Source of the DNA: Corynebacterium confusum
GTDB lineage: Bacteria > Actinomycetota > Actinomycetes > Mycobacteriales > Mycobacteriaceae
Reading direction: 5' to 3'
Assembly: GCF_030408715.1 (NCBI RefSeq)
Contig: NZ_CP047202.1
Location: 2,399,907-2,463,906 of the forward strand
DNA length: 64,000 bases
The notes below the pieces were generated by a model. That model made no database searches, had not been told where the DNA came from, and worked only from the letters and a program-made list of their open reading frames with translations. Position numbers and translations under genes: made by a program. Positions 43,961 through 52,297 of this stretch are shown here, one piece after another; position 1 is the first letter of the stretch; each line of letters starts with the position of its first letter.

Positions 43961-44643
43961 TTAGTTGGCGGCACCTTCCAGGCCCTGCCGGGCTTCCGCC
44001 GAGGCGCCCGGGACGCGCATCTCGAACTTCTCGCGGACTACCGTGTAGTCGAAGTAGCCCATTCGGGCGATCGGCTCGGCCTTGAGGATATCGAGCAGCC
44101 CATCCTCAGTCAGGTAATCGTCATCGATGTGAATCTTCTCGACCCGCGCGAATACGACGTCGATGTTGCCCTGGTTAGAGTTCCCCATGAGCCGTTGCGT
44201 GGACAGGTAGCGGCACTCGAAGTGGACCGGGGATTCCTTGACCATGGGATGGGGTAGTTGTCCGCGTAGACCTTGGTGACATCGAGGTGGTCCCACTCGC
44301 TCTCGTTCGCCTCGAGCGCCATCGCGGACTTGTTGATCTCTTCGCGGAGGGGATAGGTGGCCATGTTCCAGACAAACCATCCGGTGCGCTCAGCATTAAT
44401 GACCGTGTCCTTGCGACGCCCGTCGGGGTAGTGGTTCGCAGAGAACATCACCATCGGGGGATCAAAGGTCAGGTTCTGCCACTGACTGTAGGGCGCGATA
44501 TTCTCCTGGCCGGTTAACGCAATCCTATGCGCACCCGGTGAACCCGGCAAGGACATTTCTCCCCCGAACGCGAATGTTTCACGTGGAACATTGCATTTCG
44601 CAAATCGCGAGGAGGACTCCATTAGCCCCACTGCGCCTCGCAC
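43961..44643 (-). pseudogene. Broken flavin reductase family gene
   Basis: Two frames together give most of a flavin-reductase-domain protein that would bind FMN. The upstream frame reads ENIAPYSQWQNLTFDPPMVM, then NHYPDGRRKDTVINAERTGW to KVYADNYPIP. The downstream frame reads MVKESPVHFECRYLS to the natural-looking end EKFEMRVPGASAEARQGLEG. A single missing C in the run around 44247 explains the shift. The usual N-terminal segment (about 30 residues containing RPIGWIS) is also not recognisable. Could be a sequencing error for the frameshift, but the damaged N-terminus argues for decay. Confidence 0.75.
44575..44590. other. parS site 2 (one mismatch)
   Basis: TGTTTCACGTGGAACA differs from the consensus TGTTTCACGTGAAACA at one base and keeps the outer T/A pair. 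It lies at the degraded 5' end of the flavin reductase remnant. Confidence 0.8.
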
Positions 44644-44733
44644 AGTGTTTAACTATAATTCCCTCATTGACGCCTATCACCCCCTAAACACCCGCAAAAT
44701 ACGAATCCCAACCAGTAATTTTGGAGGTCGACT

Positions 44734-45168
44734 TTGAGCGTCGTCAAAAGAGTTGTTTTGCCGATAACAGCGGCCCTGGCTCTTTTGTGTACTTGCTTAG
44801 GCACAGCCGCGACAGTTTCCACCGTCGCCCCTTGGCTCACCGAGGTTACCGGTAATCCGCGGGCCGGCATACCTTATTCCGTCTGCTTTACGGTCTGCGG
44901 GCTCAGTTTCACAGTCTTTCTTGCCATCTGCACCTGGTTCTGCCTGACCCGGGGCGGGCGATCACCGGCCGTGTTCTTGCTCCGCTCCCTAATCGCCATG
45001 ATCATCTTGTGGATGGTAGCGGCAGTAGCCTGCAGCGTCTGGTTCACCATCGAGGTCAACGACTTCGGCTACCCAGGAATTTTGGGAGTTCTGACTGCGC
45101 TGTCCATCGGTACTCTGATGGTCGCCGCCCTAAGTCGGGTCAAAGCGAGCATCGATCCGCGAGCCTAG
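44734..45168 (+). CDS. Hypothetical four-helix membrane protein
   Basis: A 144-residue protein with four hydrophobic segments (about 8-30, 45-70, 83-105 and 111-133) and short loops, starting SVVKRVVLPITAA and ending RVKASIDPRA. No family is recognised. The start is TTG at 44734, supported by GGAGG at 44723-44727 with 6-bp spacing; no ATG is available nearby. A strong terminator follows the stop by about 20 bp, marking it as a complete single-gene unit. Confidence 0.72.
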   Translation: MSVVKRVVLPITAALALLCTCLGTAATVSTVAPWLTEVTGNPRAGIPYSVCFTVCGLSFTVFLAICTWFCLTRGGRSPAVFLLRSLIAMIILWMVAAVACSVWFTIEVNDFGYPGILGVLTALSIGTLMVAALSRVKASIDPRA

Positions 45169-45189
45169 GGACCGACCCACAGCAGACTT

Positions 45190-45225
45190 AACCGGGGTGG
45201 ATATCGACCATCCACCCCGGTTTTT
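45190..45225 (+). terminator. Strong Rho-independent terminator
   Basis: ACCGGGGTGGAT at 45191-45202 and ATCCACCCCGGT at 45210-45221 form a perfect 12-bp stem with a 7-base loop, followed by TTTTT. It ends the hypothetical membrane protein gene and may also serve the convergent gabD. Confidence 0.92.
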
Positions 45226-45256
45226 GCTTTTCCCAAGGAGCTAGGCAGGGTCCTGG

Positions 45257-46735
45257 CTAGGCCTGGCTTGCGTAGGGGTCGCGGATGCCCAGGTACTGAA
45301 CCTCGGTGTACTCCTCGATGCCCTCCGCGCCGCCTTCGCGGCCCAGGCCGGACTGCTTCACACCGCCGAAGGGAGCGGCGGCGTTGGAGATGACGCCGGA
45401 GTTAAAACCCATCAGACCGAATTCCAGGCCGTCGGCAAGGCGCCAGAGACGGTCGGGATCCTCAGAGTAGACGTAGGAGGCTAGACCATACTCGGTGCCG
45501 TTGGCCAGCTCGATGACCTCGGCCTCCGAGCGGAAGGTCATGATGGGGACAATCGGCCCGAAGATTTCCTCGCGCATCACGCGGGCACGACTGGAGACGT
45601 TGCTCAGGACGGTGGGGCGGAAGAAGTAGCCCGGCTTCTTCACGGCGCGCTGATCCGTTTCCACGGTCGCGCCCTTGGAAACGGCGTCCTCGACGAGCTT
45701 TTCCAGGTTCTCGAGAGCCTTTTCCTCAATCACCGGACCGCAGGTCGTCTTTTCGTCCAAGCCGTTGCCGATCTTCAGCTGGCCCATCCGCTTGGCCAGC
45801 TTGCGGGTGAATTCCTCGGCGACGGATTCGTGGACGAAGAAGCGGTTGGCGGCGGTGCAGGCTTCGCCCATGTTCCGCATCTTGGCGCCCATGGCGCCCT
45901 CGACGGCCTGGTCGATATCGGCGTCCTCAAAGACGATGAAGGGGGCGTTGCCGCCGAGCTCCATCGAGGTGCGCAGCACGTTGTTGGAGGCCGACTTGAG
46001 CAGCGAGCGGCCGACTGCGGTTGAGCCGGTGAAGGAAACCTTCCGCAGGCGGGCATCGGCAAGCAGGGGGTTGGAAATCGCGGAAGCGGACTGCCCGGAA
46101 ACCACGTTGAGCACACCCGCGGGCAGTCCGGCGTCCTCCATGGTCTTGGCGAAGTACTGCGCGGTCAGCGGGGTGAGCTTGGCCGGCTTGAGCACCATCG
46201 TGCAGCCGGCGGCCACGGCGGGCGCGACCTTACGGGTCGCCATGGCCAGCGGGAAATTCCACGGGGTAATTAGCAGGCAGGGCCCCACCGGCTTGCGGCG
46301 GGTAATCATGCGCAGCGTGCCCTCCGGGACGGGAGAGGAGTGGCCGTAATCGCGCACGGCTTCCTCGCTAAACCAGCGCAGGTACTCCGCGCCGTAGGTA
46401 ACCTCGCCGCGGGACTCGGCCAAAGGCTTGCCCATCTCCAGAGTCATCAAGGTGGCGAAGTCTTCCGCGCGCTCGTGAACGAGTTCGAAGGCGCGGCGCA
46501 AAATGTCGGCGCGCTCCCGCGGGGACGTTGCTGCCCACTGGTCTTGGACGGAGCACGCGGAGTTTAAAGCCGCCAGGGCGTCTGCCGAGGAGCCGGAGGC
46601 CATTGTGGCGATAACTTCCTTAGTGGCGGGGTTTTCCACCTCATAGGTGGAACCGTCGCTAGAGTCGCGCCACTCCCCACAGATCAACAGACCCTTCGGT
46701 ACGCGACTGAGAAGCTCTTCCACATTAACTGCCAT
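45257..46735 (-). CDS. gabD: Succinate-semialdehyde dehydrogenase (NADP+)
   Basis: A 492-residue enzyme oxidising succinate semialdehyde to succinate, linking 4-aminobutyrate or 4-hydroxybutyrate to the TCA cycle. Motifs are ITPWNFPLAMATRKVAPA, FTGSTAVGRSLLKSA, catalytic Glu in SMELGGNAPFIVFEDAD and catalytic Cys in NMGEACTAANRFFV. The end LMGFNSGVISNAAAPFGGVK with GLGREGG is characteristic of GabD/SSADH. ATG at 46735. No gabT is nearby, so the source of the semialdehyde is not shown by context. Confidence 0.9.
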   Translation of the reverse strand: MAVNVEELLSRVPKGLLICGEWRDSSDGSTYEVENPATKEVIATMASGSSADALAALNSACSVQDQWAATSPRERADILRRAFELVHERAEDFATLMTLEMGKPLAESRGEVTYGAEYLRWFSEEAVRDYGHSSPVPEGTLRMITRRKPVGPCLLITPWNFPLAMATRKVAPAVAAGCTMVLKPAKLTPLTAQYFAKTMEDAGLPAGVLNVVSGQSASAISNPLLADARLRKVSFTGSTAVGRSLLKSASNNVLRTSMELGGNAPFIVFEDADIDQAVEGAMGAKMRNMGEACTAANRFFVHESVAEEFTRKLAKRMGQLKIGNGLDEKTTCGPVIEEKALENLEKLVEDAVSKGATVETDQRAVKKPGYFFRPTVLSNVSSRARVMREEIFGPIVPIMTFRSEAEVIELANGTEYGLASYVYSEDPDRLWRLADGLEFGLMGFNSGVISNAAAPFGGVKQSGLGREGGAEGIEEYTEVQYLGIRDPYASQA

Positions 46736-46861
46736 GTCCCACTCCTAAACTACTAATTGAGGTTCCCTTCTGATCGCCACTCTACACTTATCTAGAAAAA
46801 TGCGGCCCCGATCACACCTTCCGAAGCGAATCGGGGATGGACACTCACTCGCGTCCTTATA

Positions 46862-46874
46862 GTCACTGTGACGT
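46862..46874. promoter_or_regulatory. GTCACTGTGACGT motif upstream of the DUF454 gene
   Basis: GTCAC-T-GTGAC palindrome plus GT, 94 bp before the DUF454 start. The identical 13-mer occurs at 57125-57137 upstream of the Rieske gene, suggesting a shared regulator. Confidence 0.4.
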
Positions 46875-46968
46875 TATCCCTTGGTAACGTCGGGTACCGC
46901 TGTGTTGCGATTCTGATCCCACGTTTGGCAAATGGTGGGCGGGGAGGACATCCGCTAGGGTGGCACCT

Positions 46969-47349
46969 ATGCGGAAGGCGTTACTCATTGGGCTCGGTTG
47001 GGTAAGCGTGGCCCTGGCAGCGATCGGGGTGGTGCTGCCCCTTCTGCCAACGACGCCCTTCCTCTTGTTGAGCGCGTTCTGCTTCGCCCGCAGTTCCGAG
47101 CGCTTCCACGCCTACCTCTACAACCACCGGGTCTTCGGCGCCTACCTCCGCAACTACGAGTCGGGCCAGATGAGTATCCGCCACAAGATCCGCACGCTCA
47201 GCATCATGTGGATCGGCATCCTCGTCTCCGCCGCTTTAATCAGCAAGCCCATCGTTTGGGTAGTGTTCATCATCATCGCCAGTTGCGTGACCGTGCATCT
47301 GTGGCGGCTACGGCCGGCGGAGTCCCGGGACCCTGCCCGTAATGAATAA
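46969..47349 (+). CDS. DUF454 (YbaN) family membrane protein
   Basis: A 126-residue inner-membrane protein with the DUF454 signature GLGWVSVALAAIGVVLPLLP followed by TTPFLLLSAFCFARSSERFH, then LRNYESG and two C-terminal helices (about 70-105). Function unknown. ATG at 46969 (MRKALLIG) is preferred over a GTG three codons upstream. Lies just before the trp leader on the same strand, but the trp attenuator region separates them. Confidence 0.85.
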   Translation: MRKALLIGLGWVSVALAAIGVVLPLLPTTPFLLLSAFCFARSSERFHAYLYNHRVFGAYLRNYESGQMSIRHKIRTLSIMWIGILVSAALISKPIVWVVFIIIASCVTVHLWRLRPAESRDPARNE

Positions 47350-47400
47350 ATCTCCCGATTCGCTCCCACCATCCGGAGTTTCTACATTAATATAGGTTTC

Positions 47401-47445
47401 ATGAAGCAGAACACACTTAACGCCCAGTGGTGGTGGCTCGCTTAA
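47401..47445 (+). CDS. trpL: trp operon leader peptide
   Basis: A 14-residue peptide MKQNTLNAQWWWLA with three consecutive tryptophan codons. Ribosome stalling at TGG-TGG-TGG when charged tRNA-Trp is scarce would prevent formation of the downstream terminator. The TGGTGG repeat can also pair with ACCACCAGC at about 47453-47461, giving the pause structure. The position 138 bp before trpE is right for attenuation. Confidence 0.9.
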   Translation: MKQNTLNAQWWWLA

Positions 47446-47475
47446 CGTAGCGGACCACCAGCTTCTAGTCATGTC

Positions 47476-47510
47476 CTAGGTCCGCTTAGCGCGGGCCTAG
47501 TGGTGTTTCT
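47476..47510 (+). terminator. trp attenuator hairpin
   Basis: CTAGGTCCGC at 47476-47485 pairs with GCGGGCCTAG at 47491-47500 (one G-U pair) around TTAGC, followed by the weakly T-rich TGGTGTTTCT. The upstream segment CCACCAGCTTCTAGTC overlaps both the trpL pause stem and sequences able to compete with this hairpin. Confidence 0.8.
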
Positions 47511-47582
47511 GCACCTCTCTTGCTCGCGGTAAAGCTAAATACCCACCGCTCCCACACCTTCGACCCGCAAGAGAGGTCTTCA

Positions 47583-49127
47583 ATGACGCTAGTAACCGCC
47601 AGCCAGACGCTGGCTTTTCACGGCGACACGGCGGCCGTGTTTCAAGAGCTCAGCACGCCCCACGACAGCCTGCTGCTGGAATCAGCAGACATCCAATCCA
47701 AGGACAGCCTCAATTCCCTGGCCGTCCTCACCGCCGCCGCCAAGGTGGTCTGCCAGGAGGATGAAGTCACCGCCACCGCCCTCACCGCGGCAGGCAAGCA
47801 GATCGTCTCGCGCCTGAAGGAGCAGTTTTCCCACCGTTTAGTAGACGAGCCCGCTGCTCAGACCACGTTCCGCTTTAGCCGTTCCACGGCCATCGACGAG
47901 CGGGAGCGCCTGCGCGAGGAATCAACGGTCTCCGTCCTCCGGGCCCTGCAGGCGGACGCCGGCTACGGCGACGGAATGCTTCCCTTCGTTGCGGGCGGCT
48001 TCGCCTTCGACTACCTCGCCGGCTTCGAAGAGCTGCCCGCCGTCGCGAACGGCGCCAACACCTACCCGGACTACGAATTCATAGTGGCCCAGGAGTTGCT
48101 GCACGTCGACCACCAGGCGGGCGAAGCTCACCTGCACGTGTTGGGTGTTGATGAGGGCCAGGTCGAGCAGCAGCTGGGCGAGCTGGTGCGCCGAGTCGAT
48201 GGCACTAGGGATAGCCTACCGCGGGACAACTCCACGGTGGGGGCGCCCAACACCACGTTCCAGGCGCGAGCGGACCGAACCGACGAGGAGTTCCGGGACA
48301 TCGTCGAGCAGATGAAGGACCACGTTCACGCCGGCGATGTCTACCAGGTCGTGCCGGCCCGGGCCTTTAGCATCCCCTGCCCGGACGCCTTCGCCGCATA
48401 CCGCGAACTGCGCGCGGCGAACCCCTCGCCCTATATGTTCTACGTGCGCGGCAGCGACTACGAGCTCATCGGCGCCTCCCCGGAGTCCAACTTGAAGTAC
48501 GACCCGGAGACCCACGAGCTGCAGCTCTATCCCATCGCCGGCACTCGCCCCCGCGGGCTGAACCCGGACGGCAGCCTCAACGAGGTGCTAGACGTCCGCA
48601 ACGAGCTGGACCTGCGCACGGACTCCAAGGAGCTGGCGGAGCACACCATGCTGGTCGACCTGGCCCGCAACGACCTGGCGCGTGTCTGTGTGCCGGGGAC
48701 CCGGAAGGTCTCCGCGCTGATGCAGGTGGACCGCTACTCCCGCGTGATGCACCTGGTCTCCCGCGTGACGGGCCAGCTGGACGAAGACCTCGACGCCCTG
48801 GATGCCTACCGCGCGTGCATGAACATGGGCACGCTCTCGGGCGCGCCGAAGCTCAAGGCCACGGAGTTGCTCCGCAACGCGGAGGGGACCCGGCGCGGTT
48901 CCTACGGCGGGGCAGTGGGCTACCTCCGCGGCGACAGGGTGATGGACAACTGCATTGCCATTCGTTCCGCCTTCATCCGCGGCTCGCGCGCCATCGTCCA
49001 GGCCGGCGCCGGAGTGGTGCGGGACTCCTCGCCCCAGGCCGAGGCCGATGAGACCGTCCACAAGGCCTTCGCCGTGCTGAAGGCCATCGCCACCGCCCAC
49101 CACGCTGAATTGGAGGTTATCCGATGA
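47583..49127 (+). CDS. trpE: Anthranilate synthase component I
   Basis: Converts chorismate and ammonia to anthranilate with TrpG, the first step of tryptophan synthesis. The 514-residue protein has the tryptophan feedback motif LLLES at residues 30-34. The chorismate-binding domain has YVRGSDYELIGASPESNLK, PIAGTRPRG, DLARNDLARV, SRVTGQL and GTLSGAPKLKATELL, then GGAVGYLRGDRVMDNCIAIR. ATG at 47583 with AAGAGAGG upstream is chosen over an in-frame start 21 codons earlier. Overlaps trpG by 4 bp. Confidence 0.97.
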   Translation: MTLVTASQTLAFHGDTAAVFQELSTPHDSLLLESADIQSKDSLNSLAVLTAAAKVVCQEDEVTATALTAAGKQIVSRLKEQFSHRLVDEPAAQTTFRFSRSTAIDERERLREESTVSVLRALQADAGYGDGMLPFVAGGFAFDYLAGFEELPAVANGANTYPDYEFIVAQELLHVDHQAGEAHLHVLGVDEGQVEQQLGELVRRVDGTRDSLPRDNSTVGAPNTTFQARADRTDEEFRDIVEQMKDHVHAGDVYQVVPARAFSIPCPDAFAAYRELRAANPSPYMFYVRGSDYELIGASPESNLKYDPETHELQLYPIAGTRPRGLNPDGSLNEVLDVRNELDLRTDSKELAEHTMLVDLARNDLARVCVPGTRKVSALMQVDRYSRVMHLVSRVTGQLDEDLDALDAYRACMNMGTLSGAPKLKATELLRNAEGTRRGSYGGAVGYLRGDRVMDNCIAIRSAFIRGSRAIVQAGAGVVRDSSPQAEADETVHKAFAVLKAIATAHHAELEVIR

Positions 49128-49735
49128 GCGACAAGCGCCCCACCGTGGCCGTCATCGACAACCACGATTCCTTTGTCTACAACCTGACCGACGCGTTGCG
49201 CGCCTACGACGTGCACGTCTTCCGCAACACCGTGGACGTCGACGCGGTCCTGGAGATCCAACCGGACGTCCTCTGCCTCTCGCCGGGGCCGGGCCACCCG
49301 CGCGAGGCGGGCAACCTCATGGAATTCGTCGAGCGCGCCGCCGGCCGCATCCCGTTGCTGGGCATCTGCCTAGGCTTCCAGGCCCTGTGCGAGCACTTCG
49401 GCAGCGACGTCGAGCGCTGCGGCCCCGTCCACGGCCAGTCGGTTCCCATGCAGCTGACCGAGGAAGGTATTGCCAGCGAGCTCTTCGCCGGGCTGGGCAC
49501 CGACCCGGACCCGGCGGCCGTACCGGTCGCGCGCTACCACTCCCTGGGCTGCCGAAATCTCCCGGAACCGCTGCGGGCCCTGGCGACCACGGAGACCGCC
49601 ATCGGGCCGGTCGCCATGGCCGCCGATAACGCAGACGGCACCATCCTGGGCCTGCAGTTCCACCCGGAGTCCATCCTGAGTCCGACCGGCCCACTCATCC
49701 TCGAGCGGTGCATCGCTCGGCTCAGCCCCAACTAG
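49124..49735 (+). CDS. trpG: Anthranilate synthase component II (glutamine amidotransferase)
   Basis: A 203-residue class I amidotransferase that supplies ammonia to TrpE. The nucleophile lies in LLGICLGFQAL (Cys near residue 84) and the His-Glu pair in LQFHPESILSP (near 178-181); the oxyanion region is LSPGPGHPREAG. Starts within the trpE stop (ATGA overlap), so subunits are made stoichiometrically. Confidence 0.97.
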   Translation: MSDKRPTVAVIDNHDSFVYNLTDALRAYDVHVFRNTVDVDAVLEIQPDVLCLSPGPGHPREAGNLMEFVERAAGRIPLLGICLGFQALCEHFGSDVERCGPVHGQSVPMQLTEEGIASELFAGLGTDPDPAAVPVARYHSLGCRNLPEPLRALATTETAIGPVAMAADNADGTILGLQFHPESILSPTGPLILERCIARLSPN

Positions 49736-49800
49736 GGCGATGCTGACTCAAAGCAACCACCCCCTAAAGACTTAGAACTATCCCTCAAGGAGTCCAGCAC

Positions 49801-50826
49801 ATGGCAAACAACGAATCCCGCAAGATTCTGCAACAGTTCCTCGACAACTACGATCCGACGGTGGAGGAGGCCATGGAGACCTTCGCCCCCTTGGCGGTCG
49901 GTGACTACGACGACATCCAGATCGCCGCACTTCTGACGCACATCCGCACCCGCGGCGAGACCTTCGCGGACGTGGCCGGCGCGGCCAAGGCCTTCCTCAA
50001 GGTGGGCTACCCGTTCCCGATCACGGGCGAGGGCCTCATGGACACCGCCGGCACGGGCGGCGACGGCGCCAACACGATTAACATCACCACCGCGGCGTCA
50101 CTGGCCGCCGCCGCCGGGGGAGTGAAGATGGTCAAGCACGGCAACCGCTCGGTCTCCTCCAAGTCGGGCTCCGCGGACGTGCTGGAGGCGCTGAATATCC
50201 CGCTCGACCTCGACGCCCCGCGCGCCGTGCGCCAGTTCGAGGCCTCCGGCTTCACCTTCCTCTTCGCCCCGGCCTACAACCCGGCCGTCGCGCACGTGCA
50301 GCCGGTGCGCAAGGCGTTGGGCGTGTCCACGCTCTTTAACACCATGGGTCCGCTGCTCTCGCCGGCCCGCCCGGAGCTCCAGATCATGGGCATTGCCAAC
50401 CCCGACCAAGGCCAGCTCATCGCCGAGGTCTTTCAGGAGCTCGGCCGCAGCCGCGGCTTGGTGGTCCACGGCGCCGGCACCGACGAGATCGCCACCCACG
50501 GCACCACGCTGGTCTGGGAGCTGCGCGACGGGGAGATCACCCACTACGAGATCACGCCGGAGGACATGGGCATCGGCCGCCACCAGCTGGCCGACCTGGT
50601 TGGCGGCGAGGGCAAGGACAACGCAGCCGCCATCCGCGCCGTCTTCGCGGGGCAGGGGAGCGAGGCCCACTTCGACGCCATCGCGGCCACCACGGGCGCC
50701 ATGTTCTACCTGGACGGCCACGACGAGACCATCGCCGACGGCGTGGCCCGCGCCCAGCAGCTCATTACCTCCGGCGAGGTCAACGCATGGTTGGCCAAGC
50801 ACGAGGAGGTCAACTATGCCCAATAA
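49801..50826 (+). CDS. trpD: Anthranilate phosphoribosyltransferase
   Basis: Transfers phosphoribose from PRPP to anthranilate. The 341-residue protein has the GTGGDGANTINITTAA PRPP loop, KHGNRSVSSKSGSADVLEAL and NTMGPLLSPARPE. ATG at 49801 after AAGGAG. It overlaps trpCF by 11 bp. Confidence 0.97.
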   Translation: MANNESRKILQQFLDNYDPTVEEAMETFAPLAVGDYDDIQIAALLTHIRTRGETFADVAGAAKAFLKVGYPFPITGEGLMDTAGTGGDGANTINITTAASLAAAAGGVKMVKHGNRSVSSKSGSADVLEALNIPLDLDAPRAVRQFEASGFTFLFAPAYNPAVAHVQPVRKALGVSTLFNTMGPLLSPARPELQIMGIANPDQGQLIAEVFQELGRSRGLVVHGAGTDEIATHGTTLVWELRDGEITHYEITPEDMGIGRHQLADLVGGEGKDNAAAIRAVFAGQGSEAHFDAIAATTGAMFYLDGHDETIADGVARAQQLITSGEVNAWLAKHEEVNYAQ

Positions 50827-52252
50827 TTCCTCTTCTGCGAACCCTTCCGGGGCGCTGCCCACGGTGCTGGAAAACATCGTGGCAAACCGCCGGACGCACC
50901 TGCCGGAAATCCGCAAGCGCCTCGCCCACGTGGATTTTTCCGCGCTGCCGCGCTCCGAGCGCTCGCTCTACAGGTCCCTCAAGGGCACCAACCGCTTCAT
51001 CATGGAGTGCAAGTCCTCCTCGCCGTCGCTGGGGCTCATCCGCTCGGACTACCACCCCGGGGACATGGCCCGCATCTACTCCCGCTACGCCGCGGGCATC
51101 TCGGTGCTGTGCGAGCCCGACCACTTCGGCGGGGACTACGACCACCTGCAAACCGTCTCCCTGTCCACGCGCCTACCGGTGCTCTGCAAGGACTTCATCG
51201 TCGATCCCATCCAGGTCTACGCCGCCCGCTACTACGGGGCGGACGCCATCCTGCTCATGATGTCGATCGTCAACGACGAAGAATTCGCCGAACTCAAGGC
51301 GCTCGCGGACGAGCTCGGACTCGACGTGCTCACCGAGGCGATCACCCCGGAGGAGGTCCAGCGCGCGGAGAACTTCGGCGTCGACATCATCGGCATCAAC
51401 AACCGGAACCTCCACGACCTGAGCATCGACCTGAGCCGCACGGAGCGGCTGGCCAGCCTGGTATCCCCGGGCAAGGTCGTGGTCTCCGAGTCTGGCATCC
51501 GCGACCATGCCACGGTCCGCCGCTTGGGCGCGCACGCCAACGCCTTCCTGGTCGGCTCCCAGCTGTCCTCGCAGCCGGACGTCGACCGCGCGGCCCGCGA
51601 GCTGGTCTACGGCACCCACAAGGTCTGCGGCCTCACCGCCCCGGAGCACGCCCAGGCGGCCCGCGCCGCCGGCGCCTGCTACGGCGGCCTCATCTTCGAG
51701 GAGGCCAGCCCCCGCAATGTTTCACGTGAAACCGCGGAAAAGATCATCACCGCCGAGCCGGGCCTCCGCTACGTGGCCGTCAGCCGCCGCGAAGACAACT
51801 TCGCCGAACTCGCCCTCCCCGGCGTCCACGCCATCCAGGTGCAGGCGCCGTACCAGGGCAGCCTGGACGCCGAGCGGGCGCTCATCGCCAAGGCCCGGGA
51901 GCACGCCGGGGGAGCGGAGGTCTGGCGCGCCGTCGCCATGACCGACCCCGAGCACGCCGCCCTCGCCGAAGACCTCTCCCGCGAGGCCGACCTCCTGGTC
52001 CTCGACTCCGGCCACGGCGGCACCGGCCAGACCTTCCGATGGTCGGACGTGCCCGACGCGACAAAGGAACGCAGCCTGCTCGCCGGCGGCATCGACCACA
52101 CCAACCTGGCGGGCGCGCTCGAGGTTGGCACCCGCGGGCTGGACCTGAACTCCGGGCTCGAGCCCCAGCCGGGAGCCAAGGACACCGGGCTGATCGCCCG
52201 CGCCTTCCGGGTAATTCGCGCCAACACCGATGCAACCCCCGCAAACCACTAA
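50816..52252 (+). CDS. trpCF: Bifunctional IGP synthase / PRA isomerase
   Basis: A 478-residue fusion catalysing two consecutive steps. The N-terminal indole-3-glycerol-phosphate synthase barrel (about 1-265) has ECKSSSPSLGLIR, CKDFIVDPIQVYAA, DALLLMMS-like DAILLMMSIV, INNRNLHDL and VSESGI. The C-terminal phosphoribosylanthranilate isomerase barrel (about 270-470) starts KVCGLTAPEHA (catalytic Cys) and contains LDSGHGGTGQTF (catalytic Asp). ATG at 50816, AGGAGG upstream. The linker residues NVSRET are encoded by a parS site. Confidence 0.95.
   Translation: MPNNSSSANPSGALPTVLENIVANRRTHLPEIRKRLAHVDFSALPRSERSLYRSLKGTNRFIMECKSSSPSLGLIRSDYHPGDMARIYSRYAAGISVLCEPDHFGGDYDHLQTVSLSTRLPVLCKDFIVDPIQVYAARYYGADAILLMMSIVNDEEFAELKALADELGLDVLTEAITPEEVQRAENFGVDIIGINNRNLHDLSIDLSRTERLASLVSPGKVVVSESGIRDHATVRRLGAHANAFLVGSQLSSQPDVDRAARELVYGTHKVCGLTAPEHAQAARAAGACYGGLIFEEASPRNVSRETAEKIITAEPGLRYVAVSRREDNFAELALPGVHAIQVQAPYQGSLDAERALIAKAREHAGGAEVWRAVAMTDPEHAALAEDLSREADLLVLDSGHGGTGQTFRWSDVPDATKERSLLAGGIDHTNLAGALEVGTRGLDLNSGLEPQPGAKDTGLIARAFRVIRANTDATPANH
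51718..51733. other. parS site 3, inside trpCF
   Basis: TGTTTCACGTGAAACC has the perfect 14-bp core and lies inside the trpCF coding sequence, where it specifies Val-Ser-Arg-Glu-Thr in the isomerase domain. Confidence 0.92.
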
Positions 52253-52297
52253 ACCCAGACCACCGCACAGAAACACACAAGACACAAGGAGATTCCC

